The notes under the pieces were generated by a model. It had not been told where the DNA came from and made no database searches. It worked only from the letters and a program-made list of their open reading frames with translations. Source: Pseudomonas sp. 14P_8.1_Bac3 (GTDB lineage: Bacteria > Pseudomonadota > Gammaproteobacteria > Pseudomonadales > Pseudomonadaceae). Taken from it: a DNA stretch of 64,000 bases. Shown here piece after piece: positions 7,340 through 15,691 of this stretch; the first letter of the stretch is position 1; every line of letters begins with the position of its first letter. The position numbers and the translations under genes were made by a program. The stretch spans positions 109,666 to 173,665 of the forward strand of contig NZ_JANLOD010000055.1 of assembly GCF_025466085.1 (NCBI RefSeq), written 5' to 3'.

Positions 7340-8239
7340 TTAATGCGCGTCGCCATCCCAGATCCAGTTCCAGATCCCCGGCAGCTTCACCGGTTGTGAG
7401 CTGTCTCGCACCGTACGAGCCAACGCCGCCCGTTGCAACGCGGCCTGATCGTCATAAAACGGCTTCTGCGCGGTTGTCAAACCTGTCGCCTGCGCACTGT
7501 CCAGGAGAATTTGCAGGTACTCCCGGGCGTGCCGGGCGGTGTAGCGGTTGAGGTCGTGGAAAGTCACCACCACCGGGATCACCCCGTCCACAGTCGGCAA
7601 TTCGCCCAACGCAATGCGCTCTCGCACTTCCGACAACTGCCGCAGCATATTTGCCCGACGCCGCGGGCTGCCGTTGAAGCCCCAGATCTTGCCGTCGTTG
7701 GCGCTCAGGTCGGTCAGCAACACGTGCAGGCCGTGCTGTTGGTAGGCGGCGAACACCCGTTTGTCGTAATTCCAGAATGGCGGCCGCACCAGGGTCGGCG
7801 GCGTGCCGGTGATCGCGGCGATGTCCGCAATGCCCTTGTTCAGCGATTGCTCCAGCGCCTCCGGGCTCAGGGAGCGATGATTGGTGTGCCAGTGCGTGGC
7901 CGTGTGGAAACCCAGGACCTGCCCGTCGGCGTGCTCGCGGCGCATGACCTCACGGCCGATGTCGCTGTCCCCCGCCCGTGGCGCGCCGGTCTGCACGAAG
8001 AACACCGCTTTGAGGTTCGGTTGCACCGGGTTGCTCGCCAGGCTATCGAGCACGGTCATCGTTGGATTCCAGAAACTCGAGGCGCTGGGGCCGTCATCGA
8101 ACGTCAGCAGAAAACGGATCGGTGCCTGCGCGCGCAGCCGCTGTTCAGTCTGCTGCGTCAGGTCGATGGGAGCGGCGATGCAACCCGCCAGCCCGACGGC
8201 AATAGCAAGTGTGCAGAAAACCTTGAACAGCTGTTTCAT
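7340..8239 (-). CDS. Polysaccharide deacetylase (NodB-like) lipoprotein
   Basis: 299 residues. A lipoprotein signal with lipobox LAGC (Cys20) implies membrane anchoring. The NodB domain follows: motif 1 TFDDGPS with the catalytic/metal aspartates, motif 2 HTATHWHTNH with the metal histidines, motif 3 RPPFWNYD, and a later VVTFHDLN. The family removes N- or O-acetyl groups from glycans such as peptidoglycan, chitin oligomers or exopolysaccharide. The substrate cannot be read from the sequence. It has no operon partner; the next gene upstream is an ABC binding protein with its own terminator-like hairpin between. Confidence 0.85.
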   Translation of the reverse strand: MKQLFKVFCTLAIAVGLAGCIAAPIDLTQQTEQRLRAQAPIRFLLTFDDGPSASSFWNPTMTVLDSLASNPVQPNLKAVFFVQTGAPRAGDSDIGREVMRREHADGQVLGFHTATHWHTNHRSLSPEALEQSLNKGIADIAAITGTPPTLVRPPFWNYDKRVFAAYQQHGLHVLLTDLSANDGKIWGFNGSPRRRANMLRQLSEVRERIALGELPTVDGVIPVVVTFHDLNRYTARHAREYLQILLDSAQATGLTTAQKPFYDDQAALQRAALARTVRDSSQPVKLPGIWNWIWDGDAH

Positions 8240-8264
8240 GGTGTGCCCCGGGCCAGACCGTTAA

Positions 8265-8284
8265 GCCCGCACAAAGGTGCGGGC
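8265..8284 (-). terminator. Hairpin after the sulfonate-type binding protein gene
   Basis: A perfect 8-bp stem GCCCGCAC / GTGCGGGC with a 4-nt loop, 46 bp past the stop of the minus-strand gene at 8331. The following minus-strand sequence is CTTAACGG, so the T tract is poor and intrinsic termination would be weak. Confidence 0.5.
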
Positions 8285-8330
8285 GCGGGTTGGATCAGGG
8301 TACACAGTTTTGGTTCCGGTGCTGCGCCGG

Positions 8331-9278
8331 TTACTCGGCAAAAGCCTGCTGGAACGAGTTATCGATGATCGGCGCAGTCGCCAGCTCTGTCGGCAGCGCC
8401 TTGACCTTGAACAGAAAGTCCGCGGTGCTCTGCAGATCCTTGGCCGCCTGCGCGTCCACCGGGCCGACGGTCATGTGCGCCTGACGCAGCCAGTGGCGCG
8501 AGACGTTCTGGTCCAGGTTGGCCTTCTTCGCCCACAGATCGGCGTATTCGTCGGTGTTATTGTCGACCCAGGCGCGGGCCTTTTTCAGGCGCACCAGGAA
8601 GTCGGCAATGGCTTCACGCTTGCTGTCGATCGAAGGTGTCGACGCGGCGATGGCGCTGAGACCGGGCATCAGGTTTTTCGCGGTAAGGATCGGCCGCGCG
8701 CCGGAAAACAGGATCTGCTGGGAAATGTACGGTTCCCAGACCGGGAAGGCATCGATGCTGCCCTGTGGCAGCGCGGCGGCGGCATCGATCGGCATCAGTT
8801 TGATGAAGTCGACGTAATTCTCCGGCAGGTCGGCTTTTTCCAGGGCGCGCAAGGTCAGTTGCTGACTCCAGGCACCGGGCCAGTAGGCGACTTTCTTGCC
8901 CTTGAGGTCGGCGATGGTTTTGACCGGCGAGTCCTTGGGCACCAGCAAGGCGATGGTGTCCGGGTTCTGCCGGGAGACCCCGATCAGCTTCACCGGCGCC
9001 TGCTTGGCGGCGAGAAACAGAAAGCCCGAATCGCCAAGAAAGCCCAGGTCCAGCGCGCCGGTATTCAGCGCTTCAGCCAGCGGCGCAGCGGCCTGGAAGT
9101 GCTTCCAGTCTACGGTATAGGGTGCCCCTTGCAGCACACCCGAGGCCTCCACCGAGGCACGCACGTTGTAGTAATTCTGGTCGCCGACATGCAGGACTAC
9201 AGGTTCGGCGGCGTAGGCCAATGGCGCGGCAAACAGTGCGCTGGTCAATAGACTGCGGACAAATCGGGACAGGTTCAT
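8331..9278 (-). CDS. Periplasmic substrate-binding protein, aliphatic sulfonate/sulfate-ester (SsuA/AtsR) type
   Basis: 315 residues with a Sec signal (LLTSALFAAPLAYAAEP). The SsuA/NMT1 fold signatures are present: QAAAPLAEALNTGALDLGFLGDSG, VLVPKDSPVKTIADLKGKKVAY-like segments and DAFPVWEPYI. The ATG at 9278 has CGAGGAGC in front; the frame extends 11 codons further. The protein has no cysteine and only three internal methionines, typical of sulfur-starvation proteins. It is divergent from a complete ABC transporter that has its own binding protein, so it may be an alternative ligand receptor for that permease. Confidence 0.8.
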   Translation of the reverse strand: MNLSRFVRSLLTSALFAAPLAYAAEPVVLHVGDQNYYNVRASVEASGVLQGAPYTVDWKHFQAAAPLAEALNTGALDLGFLGDSGFLFLAAKQAPVKLIGVSRQNPDTIALLVPKDSPVKTIADLKGKKVAYWPGAWSQQLTLRALEKADLPENYVDFIKLMPIDAAAALPQGSIDAFPVWEPYISQQILFSGARPILTAKNLMPGLSAIAASTPSIDSKREAIADFLVRLKKARAWVDNNTDEYADLWAKKANLDQNVSRHWLRQAHMTVGPVDAQAAKDLQSTADFLFKVKALPTELATAPIIDNSFQQAFAE

Positions 9279-9574
9279 CGGGGCTCCTCGAGAGTGAATG
9301 GCATAGACCATAACGCTCTTACAGGACGCTTTTTAAATTCTATTTATGCATAAGCTCATGACGGTCAGCCCGCACTGTTCGCTCAGCAACAGTGGTCGGT
9401 CAGAGTGTCTGCCAGGCAACACTTCCGGCGCATCCAGACCCGCGCGAACGCCTGATAAACCCACGAAATCGCTGATATGGCACAGAGCCTGCAATATTCC
9501 TTTTATGCAGGAACATTCCATAAAAAATGATTTTTAAGACATAAGTCTATCAACGCCTTGCCGGAGCCGATCCC
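9279..9574. promoter_or_regulatory. Divergent promoter region of the two sulfonate-type binding proteins
   Basis: 296 bp without a gene, markedly AT-rich at both ends compared with the flanking genes. It contains the perfect 10-bp palindrome TTATGCATAA (9344-9353) on the left side. An AT-rich stretch with GCAATATTCC and AACATTCC lies at about 9491-9540. A CysB- or Cbl-type control region would be expected here, but no site can be assigned with certainty. Confidence 0.45.
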
Positions 9575-10561
9575 ATGAAGTCCACCGTCCGTTTTCCCGC
9601 CGTCAGGTATCTGCTGAGCGCCTGCGCCCTGGCCTTGAGCCTGCAACCCTTGGCGCAGGCCGCTGAAACGCCGCCGGCTGAAGTGCACCTCGACTACGCC
9701 TATTACTCGCCGGTCAGCCTGGTGCTCAAGCACTTCGGTTTTCTGGAGAAGGCCCTGCCCCAGACCAAAGTCAGCTGGGTGTTGAGCCAGGGCAGCAACC
9801 GCTCGCTGGAATACCTCAACAGCGGCGGCGTCGACTTCGCATCCTCTGCCAGCCTCGCCGCCGTGCTCAGCCGCGCCAATGGCAGCCCGATCAAATCGGT
9901 CTACGTCTACAGCCGCGCCGAATGGACCGCGCTGGTGGTGCGCAAGGACTCGCCCTACCAGACCGTCGCTGACCTGAAAGGCAAAAAGATCGCCGCCACC
10001 AAAGGCACCGACCCGTACCTGTTTACCTTGCGCAGCCTGCAGAAAGCCGGCCTGAGCAAGGACGACGTGGAACTGGTGCATCTGCAACATCCCGATGGCC
10101 GCACGGCGCTGGAAAAAGGTGACGTCGACGCCTGGGCCGGTCTCGATCCGCACATGGCCGCGAGCCAGGTTCAGGCCGGCTCGCGCCTGCTGTATCGCAA
10201 CACCGATTTCAACAGCTATGGCGTGGTCAGCGTCACCGACACCTATGCCAAAGAGCATCCGCAAGCCATCGAGACCGTGCTGAAGGCCTACGAACAGGCC
10301 CGCGAGTGGGCGGTGAAAAACCCCGATGAACTGGCGCAACTGCTTGCCACCGAATCCGGCCTGCCGCTGGAAGTGGCCAAGCTGCAACTGTCGCGCACAG
10401 ACCTGAGCAGCCCGCAATTGACGGCCAAGGATGTGATTGCGTCGAAGGCGGCCGCGCCGATCCTGGTCTCGGAGGAGTTGGTCAAACGGGGCGTGAACGT
10501 CGATCAAGTGATCGATCAGTTGATCGACACCGGCTTCAAGGAAACCGTGGCCCGTCAATAA
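9575..10561 (+). CDS. Periplasmic aliphatic-sulfonate-type binding protein of an ABC importer
   Basis: 328 residues: Sec signal (CALALSLQPLAQAAET) then the SsuA fold, with VSWVLSQGSNRSLEYLNSGGVDFAS reading as the ligand-sensing N-lobe and VADLKGKKIAATKGTDPYLF as the hinge region. The mature chain contains no cysteine and a single internal methionine, as seen in proteins made under sulfur starvation. It is first of three genes (binding protein, permease, ATPase) spaced 20 and 3 bp apart. Likely ligand class is organosulfonates or sulfate esters; taurine or an unrelated ligand cannot be excluded. Confidence 0.83.
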   Translation: MKSTVRFPAVRYLLSACALALSLQPLAQAAETPPAEVHLDYAYYSPVSLVLKHFGFLEKALPQTKVSWVLSQGSNRSLEYLNSGGVDFASSASLAAVLSRANGSPIKSVYVYSRAEWTALVVRKDSPYQTVADLKGKKIAATKGTDPYLFTLRSLQKAGLSKDDVELVHLQHPDGRTALEKGDVDAWAGLDPHMAASQVQAGSRLLYRNTDFNSYGVVSVTDTYAKEHPQAIETVLKAYEQAREWAVKNPDELAQLLATESGLPLEVAKLQLSRTDLSSPQLTAKDVIASKAAAPILVSEELVKRGVNVDQVIDQLIDTGFKETVARQ

Positions 10562-10581
10562 AAGCGAACCTTGAGACCCTC

Positions 10582-11424
10582 ATGACCAGCAAAAGCAAAC
10601 ACCTGCCCCTCGAACTGCCGGCGCCCCGGCGCGCCACGTTTTCGCTCAGCGACGCCTGGCGTCTGCGCCTCAAGGGCCTGGCCCTGCCGGTGCTGATCCT
10701 GCTGGTGCTGGAATTCGTCGTACGGGTCGGTTGGCTGCCGTCCTACCAGATGCCGGCTCCCAGTGAAATTGCCCTGACCCTGCGCGACCTCGCCGAAGGC
10801 GCGCTGTGGAAGCACATCAGCGCCAGTCTGTTGCGGGTGCTGCTCGGTTTCGCCATCGGCGCCAGCCTAGCCCTGGTATTTGCCGCCTGGGTCGGTTTGA
10901 GCCGCGAAGCCGAAGCCTGGCTGGAACCGACGTTTGCCGGCCTACGTTCGATCCCGAGCCTGGCCTGGGTGCCGCTGTTGCTGCTGTGGCTGGGCATCGA
11001 CGAAACCTCGAAAATCGTCCTGATCGCCATCGGCGCCTTCTTTCCGGTGTACCTCAATGGCGTCTCGGCGATCCGCGACATCGACCGCAAACTGGTGGAA
11101 GTCGGGCAGATGTATGGCTTCAGTCGCTTGCGCCTGGTGCGGCGGATTTTGCTGCCAGCCGCCCTGCCCGGCCTGTTCACCGGACTGCGCAGCGGCATGA
11201 GCCTGGCGTGGATGTTTCTGGTGGCAGCGGAGCTGATCGCAGCAACCAAGGGCCTGGGTTACCTGCTCAGTGACGGGCGCGAAACATCGCGTCCAGACAT
11301 CGTGCTCGCGGCGATTATCGTGCTGGCGCTGCTGGGCAAACTCAGCGACGGCATCCTGGCCGGCCTGGAGAAACGCTTCCTGGCCTGGCGCGACACCTTC
11401 AACGGCCAACGGGCGGAGGATTGA
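10582..11424 (+). CDS. ABC transporter permease, SsuC/TauC type
   Basis: 280 residues with about six membrane helices. The N-terminus is cytoplasmic and charged. The EAA loop reads EVGQMYGFSRLRLVRRILLPAALPGLFTGLR, contacting the ATPase, and the C-terminal half is typical of the nitrate/sulfonate/taurine permease family. The sequence contains no cysteine at all. It lies between its binding protein and its ATPase. No SsuD/SsuE monooxygenase or sulfatase gene is linked in the window, so the exported sulfur chemistry must be encoded elsewhere. Confidence 0.85.
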   Translation: MTSKSKHLPLELPAPRRATFSLSDAWRLRLKGLALPVLILLVLEFVVRVGWLPSYQMPAPSEIALTLRDLAEGALWKHISASLLRVLLGFAIGASLALVFAAWVGLSREAEAWLEPTFAGLRSIPSLAWVPLLLLWLGIDETSKIVLIAIGAFFPVYLNGVSAIRDIDRKLVEVGQMYGFSRLRLVRRILLPAALPGLFTGLRSGMSLAWMFLVAAELIAATKGLGYLLSDGRETSRPDIVLAAIIVLALLGKLSDGILAGLEKRFLAWRDTFNGQRAED

Positions 11425-11427
11425 GCC

Positions 11428-12141
11428 ATGACCGGACACCTGCTGGATATTCACGTCGAGCGCAAAACCTTCGCCACCACTACCGTGCTGCAGAATATCC
11501 ACCTGCAATTGCAGCCAAGGGAAACCGTCAGCCTGCTGGGGCCAAGCGGTTGCGGCAAGAGCACGTTATTGCGGATCGTCGCCGGACTGGAGAAGGATTT
11601 TCAGGGTGAGCTCGACAGCCGCGCCGGGGAAATCGCCTTCGTGTTCCAGGAACCGCGGCTGATGCCGTGGCTGACCGTGGAGCAAAACATCGGCTTCAGT
11701 GCCGACAGTCGTTACGACAAGGCCTGGGTAACGCAACTGATCGATGAAGTCGGCCTGAGTGGTTTCGCCGATGCCTTGCCCAAAGCGCTGTCCGGCGGTA
11801 TGGCGCAACGGGTCGCGATTGCGCGTGGTCTTTATTCGCGGCCCGCTGTGCTGCTACTCGACGAACCCTTCAGCGCCGTGGACGCCTTCACCCGGATGAA
11901 ACTGCAGGACTTGCTGCTACAACTGGCGGAACGTCACGCCATTGCTCTGTTGCTGGTGACCCACGACGTCGATGAAGCGCTGTACCTCAGTGACCGGGTA
12001 TTGGTCATGGACAATCGCCCCAGCAGCATTCGTCAGGAACTGGCCGTGCAACTGGCGCATCCCCGCGACCGTCGCGACCCGCTGCTGGCGCAATTGAAAG
12101 CGTTGTCGTTGACCGAGTTGCAGCGGGCGCATGTGATCTGA
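11428..12141 (+). CDS. ABC transporter ATPase, SsuB/TauB type
   Basis: 237 residues. Walker A GPSGCGKST (38-46), Q-loop with the family-typical FVFQEPRLMPW (71-81), signature LSGGM (121-125), Walker B VLLLDEP ending at 147 and the H-loop LLVTHDVDEAL are all intact. The short length without a C-terminal regulatory domain and the EPRLMPW motif are characteristic of sulfonate/nitrate importers. The ATG sits 3 bp after the permease stop with a GGAGGATTG site inside the end of that gene. Confidence 0.88.
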   Translation: MTGHLLDIHVERKTFATTTVLQNIHLQLQPRETVSLLGPSGCGKSTLLRIVAGLEKDFQGELDSRAGEIAFVFQEPRLMPWLTVEQNIGFSADSRYDKAWVTQLIDEVGLSGFADALPKALSGGMAQRVAIARGLYSRPAVLLLDEPFSAVDAFTRMKLQDLLLQLAERHAIALLLVTHDVDEALYLSDRVLVMDNRPSSIRQELAVQLAHPRDRRDPLLAQLKALSLTELQRAHVI

Positions 12142-12489
12142 CCGCCCGCCTGTATTGCTGCAAACTTCACGACTAGCAGAACTGGCTTGCCGGCGATGGC
12201 GTCCGCAAAGACGCCACCCTTATCAATTCCAACAAAAATACCGTCGTATTTCACACCTGCCGCTCTAGCTTAATAACTGCAACGTTACAGGCACTGTTTC
12301 ACCCAAGAAACACTTGGCGAAACATGGCGTTTTGATGCGTCAACCGCTTGTCTGACAATTTGATCGTCATACATACATTTAGAATAACTACAGCTAGCAT
12401 GCGCGCCGCATTTCCATGGCGCCGCCCAGTTGACCAAAGAGTCAATAACTAAGGAAATCCCTACTACTACAAGCCTTGCAGAGAACTCA
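12142..12489. other. Intergenic region, no confident gene
   Basis: 348 bp. A degraded REP-like piece (CTGGCTTGCCGGCGATGG) and a 6-bp GC hairpin GGCGTC-CGCAAA-GACGCC (12198-12215) lie just after the ATPase gene and may end its transcript, although no T run follows. The rest is AT-richer, upstream of a small hypothetical gene; no promoter could be fixed. Confidence 0.5.
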
Positions 12490-12762
12490 ATGCGCGACGA
12501 TTTTGCAATTGATCAAGTCGTTGGTCTGGAGTGTGTTTATCTTTCGACGACAGAACACTATCGGCTGGACTGTTTTATCGAACAATACATAAAAACGCGG
12601 AATCTTCGATCAATTCCGGGAATCGACGGCATCCTGCGTGCAGCCCTCAAACACTATCCGGGCAAACATCCGGTGATGGTCAACGAGTTGAATGCCTGGA
12701 TCGACAAGACGCTCGGCTATCGGGCGTCGCACCCCGATGTATTACAGCTGGACGACGCTTGA
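12490..12762 (+). CDS. Small hypothetical protein
   Basis: 90 residues if started at the ATG at 12490 (MRDDFAIDQVVGLECVYL). The frame is open from a TTG at 12430, which would add 20 Thr/Ser-rich residues without a better ribosome site. The chain is soluble, with HYRLDCFIEQYIKTRN, then SIPGIDGILRAALKHYPGK, then ELNAWIDKTLGYR, suggesting alpha-helical packing. No family was recognised and no neighbour hints at function. It is followed closely by a REPIN. Confidence 0.5.
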   Translation: MRDDFAIDQVVGLECVYLSTTEHYRLDCFIEQYIKTRNLRSIPGIDGILRAALKHYPGKHPVMVNELNAWIDKTLGYRASHPDVLQLDDA

Positions 12763-12788
12763 AACGCAAAGCCCCGCTATATGCCTCA

Positions 12789-12895
12789 CCCTGTAAGAGC
12801 GAGCTTGCTCGCGATGAACGTTAACGGTAACGCGGGTTTCCTGAAGAAACGCGGCGTTCTGGCGTCCATCGCGAGCAAGCTCGCTCCTACAGGGG
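12789..12895. repeat. REPIN (two inverted REP elements)
   Basis: REP CCCTGTAAGAGCGAGCTTGC...CGCGAT at the left and its inverted copy ending GCTCCTACAGGG at the right, separated by about 50 bp. This is the common mobile-by-RAYT arrangement in fluorescent pseudomonads. Confidence 0.88.
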
Positions 12896-12922
12896 GATGC
12901 GTGTAGCGGGGCTTTGTTGTGT

Positions 12923-13081
12923 TCAGGGTTTCAACGGAAATTCCTGGTCACGATCTGACAGTTCCTTGCCGTCGTCGGGGCGCTTCCAGGTCGGCGACGA
13001 ACGCTTCTGCCGCTCGATCTCTTCTTCCGTCGGTTCATCCTCGTCGTCATCCAGATCCGGACGCTGTGGGTCAGTTGCCAT
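12923..13081 (-). CDS. Small acidic/charged hypothetical protein (52 aa)
   Basis: A 52-residue highly charged peptide. An acidic stretch (DLDDDEDEPTEEEIE) is followed by a basic/proline part (RQKRSSPTWKRPDDGK) and ends DQEFPLKP; it is probably intrinsically disordered. The ATG at 13081 has a strong GAGGTGAGC site, which supports real translation. A start 10 codons upstream is open but lacks such a site. It lies 65 bp downstream of azlD on the same strand. No function recognised. Confidence 0.65.
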   Translation of the reverse strand: MATDPQRPDLDDDEDEPTEEEIERQKRSSPTWKRPDDGKELSDRDQEFPLKP

Positions 13082-13146
13082 GCTCACCTCTCTTCCTAAG
13101 GGATCAGTCATCAGCTTTAAGCGTAGAACAGTTTCGACCGCCCGGC

Positions 13147-13461
13147 TCAGAGCCACCAACGCAGTAAAAAGAAAAACCCCATGCTCAACAACATACTGAG
13201 CAATGTGTTGCGGGTGTACAGCACCAGGCCCACCGCCACCAGCGAACTGATCAGGTACGGATTGTCCCAGTGCAGGTTCAGCTGTTTGTCCGGCATGAAC
13301 ACGATCGGTCCGCAAATCGCCGTGAGCATGCCCGGCACGGCGAAACCGAGAAACTGCCGGGCATTGCTGCTCAGCCGCAGCGGCAGGCGCGGTTCGAGAA
13401 ACACATAGCGGTTGAGGAACACCAGGATCCCCATACCGATAATCACTGCCCAGACCATCAT
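13147..13461 (-). CDS. azlD: AzlD-family branched-chain amino acid exporter subunit
   Basis: 104 residues with four hydrophobic helices (VWAVIIGMGILVFLNRYVF; FLGFAVPGMLTAICGPIVF; PYLISSLVAVGLVLYTRN; LLSMLLSMGFFFLLRWWL). This is the small partner of AzlC in the LIV-E-type export pair. Its ATG overlaps the azlC stop (ATGA at 13461-13458), which fixes the start against the longer open frame. Substrate is predicted to be branched-chain amino acids or toxic analogues. Confidence 0.88.
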   Translation of the reverse strand: MMVWAVIIGMGILVFLNRYVFLEPRLPLRLSSNARQFLGFAVPGMLTAICGPIVFMPDKQLNLHWDNPYLISSLVAVGLVLYTRNTLLSMLLSMGFFFLLRWWL

Positions 13462-14156
13462 ATGCGTCCACCGTAGAATTTGTTGCAGACGAAACCCGCG
13501 CTCATGCCCGCCAACCCTGACAGCACCAGCGCCGAGCCCCATTGCCAGTAACTGAACAACACCGAACAGAACAGCGACACCGCCACGCACACCACCGTCG
13601 GCACGTTGCGCACCACCGGGGTGATCAGGGCGATGAACGTCGCTGCGATGGAGAAGTCCAGCCCCAGGTGCTCCAACCCCGGAATGCTGGTGCCCAGCAC
13701 GATACCGGCCAGGGTGAAGAGGTTCCAGGCGATGTAGAACGTCAGGCCCACACCCAGCGCGTACCAGCGGTTGAACTGCTGCTTGTCATGCTGGCTGGTC
13801 AGGGCAAACAACTCGTCGGTGAGCAAAAATCCCAACCCCACGCGCCAGCGACCCGGCAGCGGCGAAATCACTGAACGCATGCTCATCCCGTACAGCAGGT
13901 GCTGGGACGTCAGCAGCAAGGTGGTCAGCAGAATGGAAAAGATCCCGGCCCCGCCCTTGAGCATGCCGATCGCCACCAGTTGCGCCGCACCGGCAAACAC
14001 GATGCTCGACAAGCCCTGGCCTTGCAGCGGCGTGAGATTGGCTTCGATGGCCATGGAACCGGCGAGCAACCCCCACGGCGCGGTCGCCAGGGACAACGGC
14101 ATGATCGCCGCGGCACCGCGAAGAAACGCGCTGCGCGGCAAAAGTGAATTGGACAT
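13458..14156 (-). CDS. azlC: AzlC-family branched-chain amino acid exporter subunit
   Basis: 232 residues with about eight membrane helices. Family features include the N-terminal GAAAIMPLSLATAPWGLLAGS and the segments SSIVFAGAAQLVAIGML and SQHLLYGMSMR. It forms a two-component exporter with AzlD, translated through a 4-bp overlap. No Lrp-type regulator gene is adjacent; the divergent neighbour is a diguanylate cyclase with 172 bp between. Confidence 0.9.
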   Translation of the reverse strand: MSNSLLPRSAFLRGAAAIMPLSLATAPWGLLAGSMAIEANLTPLQGQGLSSIVFAGAAQLVAIGMLKGGAGIFSILLTTLLLTSQHLLYGMSMRSVISPLPGRWRVGLGFLLTDELFALTSQHDKQQFNRWYALGVGLTFYIAWNLFTLAGIVLGTSIPGLEHLGLDFSIAATFIALITPVVRNVPTVVCVAVSLFCSVLFSYWQWGSALVLSGLAGMSAGFVCNKFYGGRI

Positions 14157-14328
14157 AACGCTCTACAACCTGGGAAAGACCTCCGACTGTGCCAGCAGTA
14201 GCCGCCGATGGCTTGAACAATCTTGCGCACTGTAGCGAAGGCGTTCCTTTCATCGGCTTCCCGCTTGATTCGCCGCCGTGGTAGCAACATGATGGCGCTG
14301 CATTTTTCCCAGCGAGATCCAGTCCGTC

Positions 14329-15264
14329 ATGAGCGCAACCGACACCGACAGCGACGTCTACAAAACCCTGCTTGAATCGACCAAGGCCATACCGTGGCGG
14401 ATCGACTGGAAGAGCATGACTTTCAGCTACATCGGTCCGCAGATCGAAGGCCTGCTGGGCTGGAAGCAGGACAGCTGGGTATCGGTCAATGACTGGGTCG
14501 AGCGCATGCACCCGGACGATCGCGACTACGTCGTTGAATTCTGCGTTTCGCAATCCCGCGCCGGGGTGGATCACGAGGCGGACTACCGCGCGCTGACCCA
14601 CACCGGCGACTACGTGTGGATTCGCGACGTGGTGCATGTGGTGCGCAGGGACGGTGAAGTGGAGGCGCTGGTGGGCTTCATGTTCGACATCAGCGAGCGC
14701 AAGAAAACCGAAGAACACCTGATTCGCCTGCAGAAGCAACTTGAGGAATATTCCTTCCAGGACGGCCTGACCGGCATCGCCAACCGACGCATGTTCGACA
14801 CGGTTCTGGAACGCGAATGGGGCAATGCCCAGCGCACCGGGCTGCCGCTGTCGCTGATCATCATGGATATCGATTATTTCAAGCAGTACAACGACCATTA
14901 CGGGCATATCAAGGGCGACGAATGCTTGCGCCAGGTGGCCCAAACCCTGTCGCAGGCCGCTAACCGGCCACGGGATTTCATTGCGCGGATCGGCGGCGAA
15001 GAGTTCATCTGGCTGTTACCGGAAAGCGACGCCGAATCGGCGCGACGGGTGGCGAACAAATGCCTGCACCTGATTCGCCAACAGCACATCGACCATGGGT
15101 TTTCCGCGGTTTCGCCGCTGTTGAGCCTGAGCCTGGGCGTCGGCACCACCACGGCAGCGTTGCAGGCAACCGCGATGGAGTTCGTCGAGCAGGTCGACAA
15201 GTTGCTGTACAAGGCCAAGCGCAACGGCAGGATGCGCGCCGAGTTCGCGGATTTTCGTGGTTAA
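14329..15264 (+). CDS. PAS-GGDEF diguanylate cyclase
   Basis: 311 residues, cytoplasmic. The N-terminal PAS_3-type fold carries WRIDWKSMTFSYIGPQIEGLLGW and the PAC segment VGFMFDISERKKTEEHL. A short coiled linker leads to a GGDEF domain starting FQDGLTGIANRRMFD, with the Mg-binding MDIDYFKQYNDHYGH and the active-site loop RIGGEEF. The inhibitory site RxxD is present as RPRD five residues before GGEEF, so product feedback is expected. It should make c-di-GMP in response to an unknown ligand or redox cue. Single gene. Confidence 0.92.
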   Translation: MSATDTDSDVYKTLLESTKAIPWRIDWKSMTFSYIGPQIEGLLGWKQDSWVSVNDWVERMHPDDRDYVVEFCVSQSRAGVDHEADYRALTHTGDYVWIRDVVHVVRRDGEVEALVGFMFDISERKKTEEHLIRLQKQLEEYSFQDGLTGIANRRMFDTVLEREWGNAQRTGLPLSLIIMDIDYFKQYNDHYGHIKGDECLRQVAQTLSQAANRPRDFIARIGGEEFIWLLPESDAESARRVANKCLHLIRQQHIDHGFSAVSPLLSLSLGVGTTTAALQATAMEFVEQVDKLLYKAKRNGRMRAEFADFRG

Positions 15265-15315
15265 TCGCTTGCCCGCGTAACATGGAGCGAGTCGCATCAC
15301 AGTCATGGAGTCGAC

Positions 15316-15672
15316 ATGCTTTACCGAATCGCCGCCGACGGGTTGGTGCTGTTCCACCTGTTGTTCATTCTGTTCGTGCTGTTCGGCGGGCTGCTGGTGC
15401 TCAAATGGCGCTGGCTGATCTGGTTCCACTTGCCGGCCGCGGCATGGGGGGTTGCGGTGGAGGTGTTCCACCTGACCTGCCCGTTGACCCAATGGGAAAA
15501 CCTCATGCGCCAGGCCGCCGGGCAAACCGGGTATGGCGGCGGGTTCATTGAGCATTACGTCTGGCCAGTGATTTACCCGGCAGGGCTGACGCCCGCGATT
15601 CAGCTGGGATTGGGCAGCGTGGTGCTGGCAATCAACGCTATGGTCTATGTTCGATTGATGAAAAACCTGTAG
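15316..15672 (+). CDS. DUF2784 integral membrane protein
   Basis: 118 residues, four hydrophobic helices (LVLFHLLFILFVLFGGLLVL; LIWFHLPAAAWGVAVEVFHL; the ENLMR to VWPVIYP region; IQLGLGSVVLAINAMVY). The conserved H-L-x-F and CPLT-WEN segment typical of DUF2784 is present; function is unknown. The stop codon TAG (15670-15672) lies inside an inserted REP half-element, CTGTAGGAGC, so the present C-terminus NLKNL-like tail may be set by that insertion. Confidence 0.83.
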   Translation: MLYRIAADGLVLFHLLFILFVLFGGLLVLKWRWLIWFHLPAAAWGVAVEVFHLTCPLTQWENLMRQAAGQTGYGGGFIEHYVWPVIYPAGLTPAIQLGLGSVVLAINAMVYVRLMKNL

Positions 15673-15691
15673 GAGCCTGCTTGCTGGCGAT
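15666..15691. repeat. Single REP element
   Basis: CCTGTAGGAGCCTGCTTGCTGGCGAT, an unpaired REP that supplies the stop codon of the DUF2784 gene and abuts the truncated LysR remnant. Confidence 0.8.

Noticed and set aside
12789..12895. CRISPR-like repeat arrays among the dispersed palindromes
   Set aside because: The repeats are isolated inverted pairs scattered between genes without regular spacers or cas genes; they are REP/REPIN elements.
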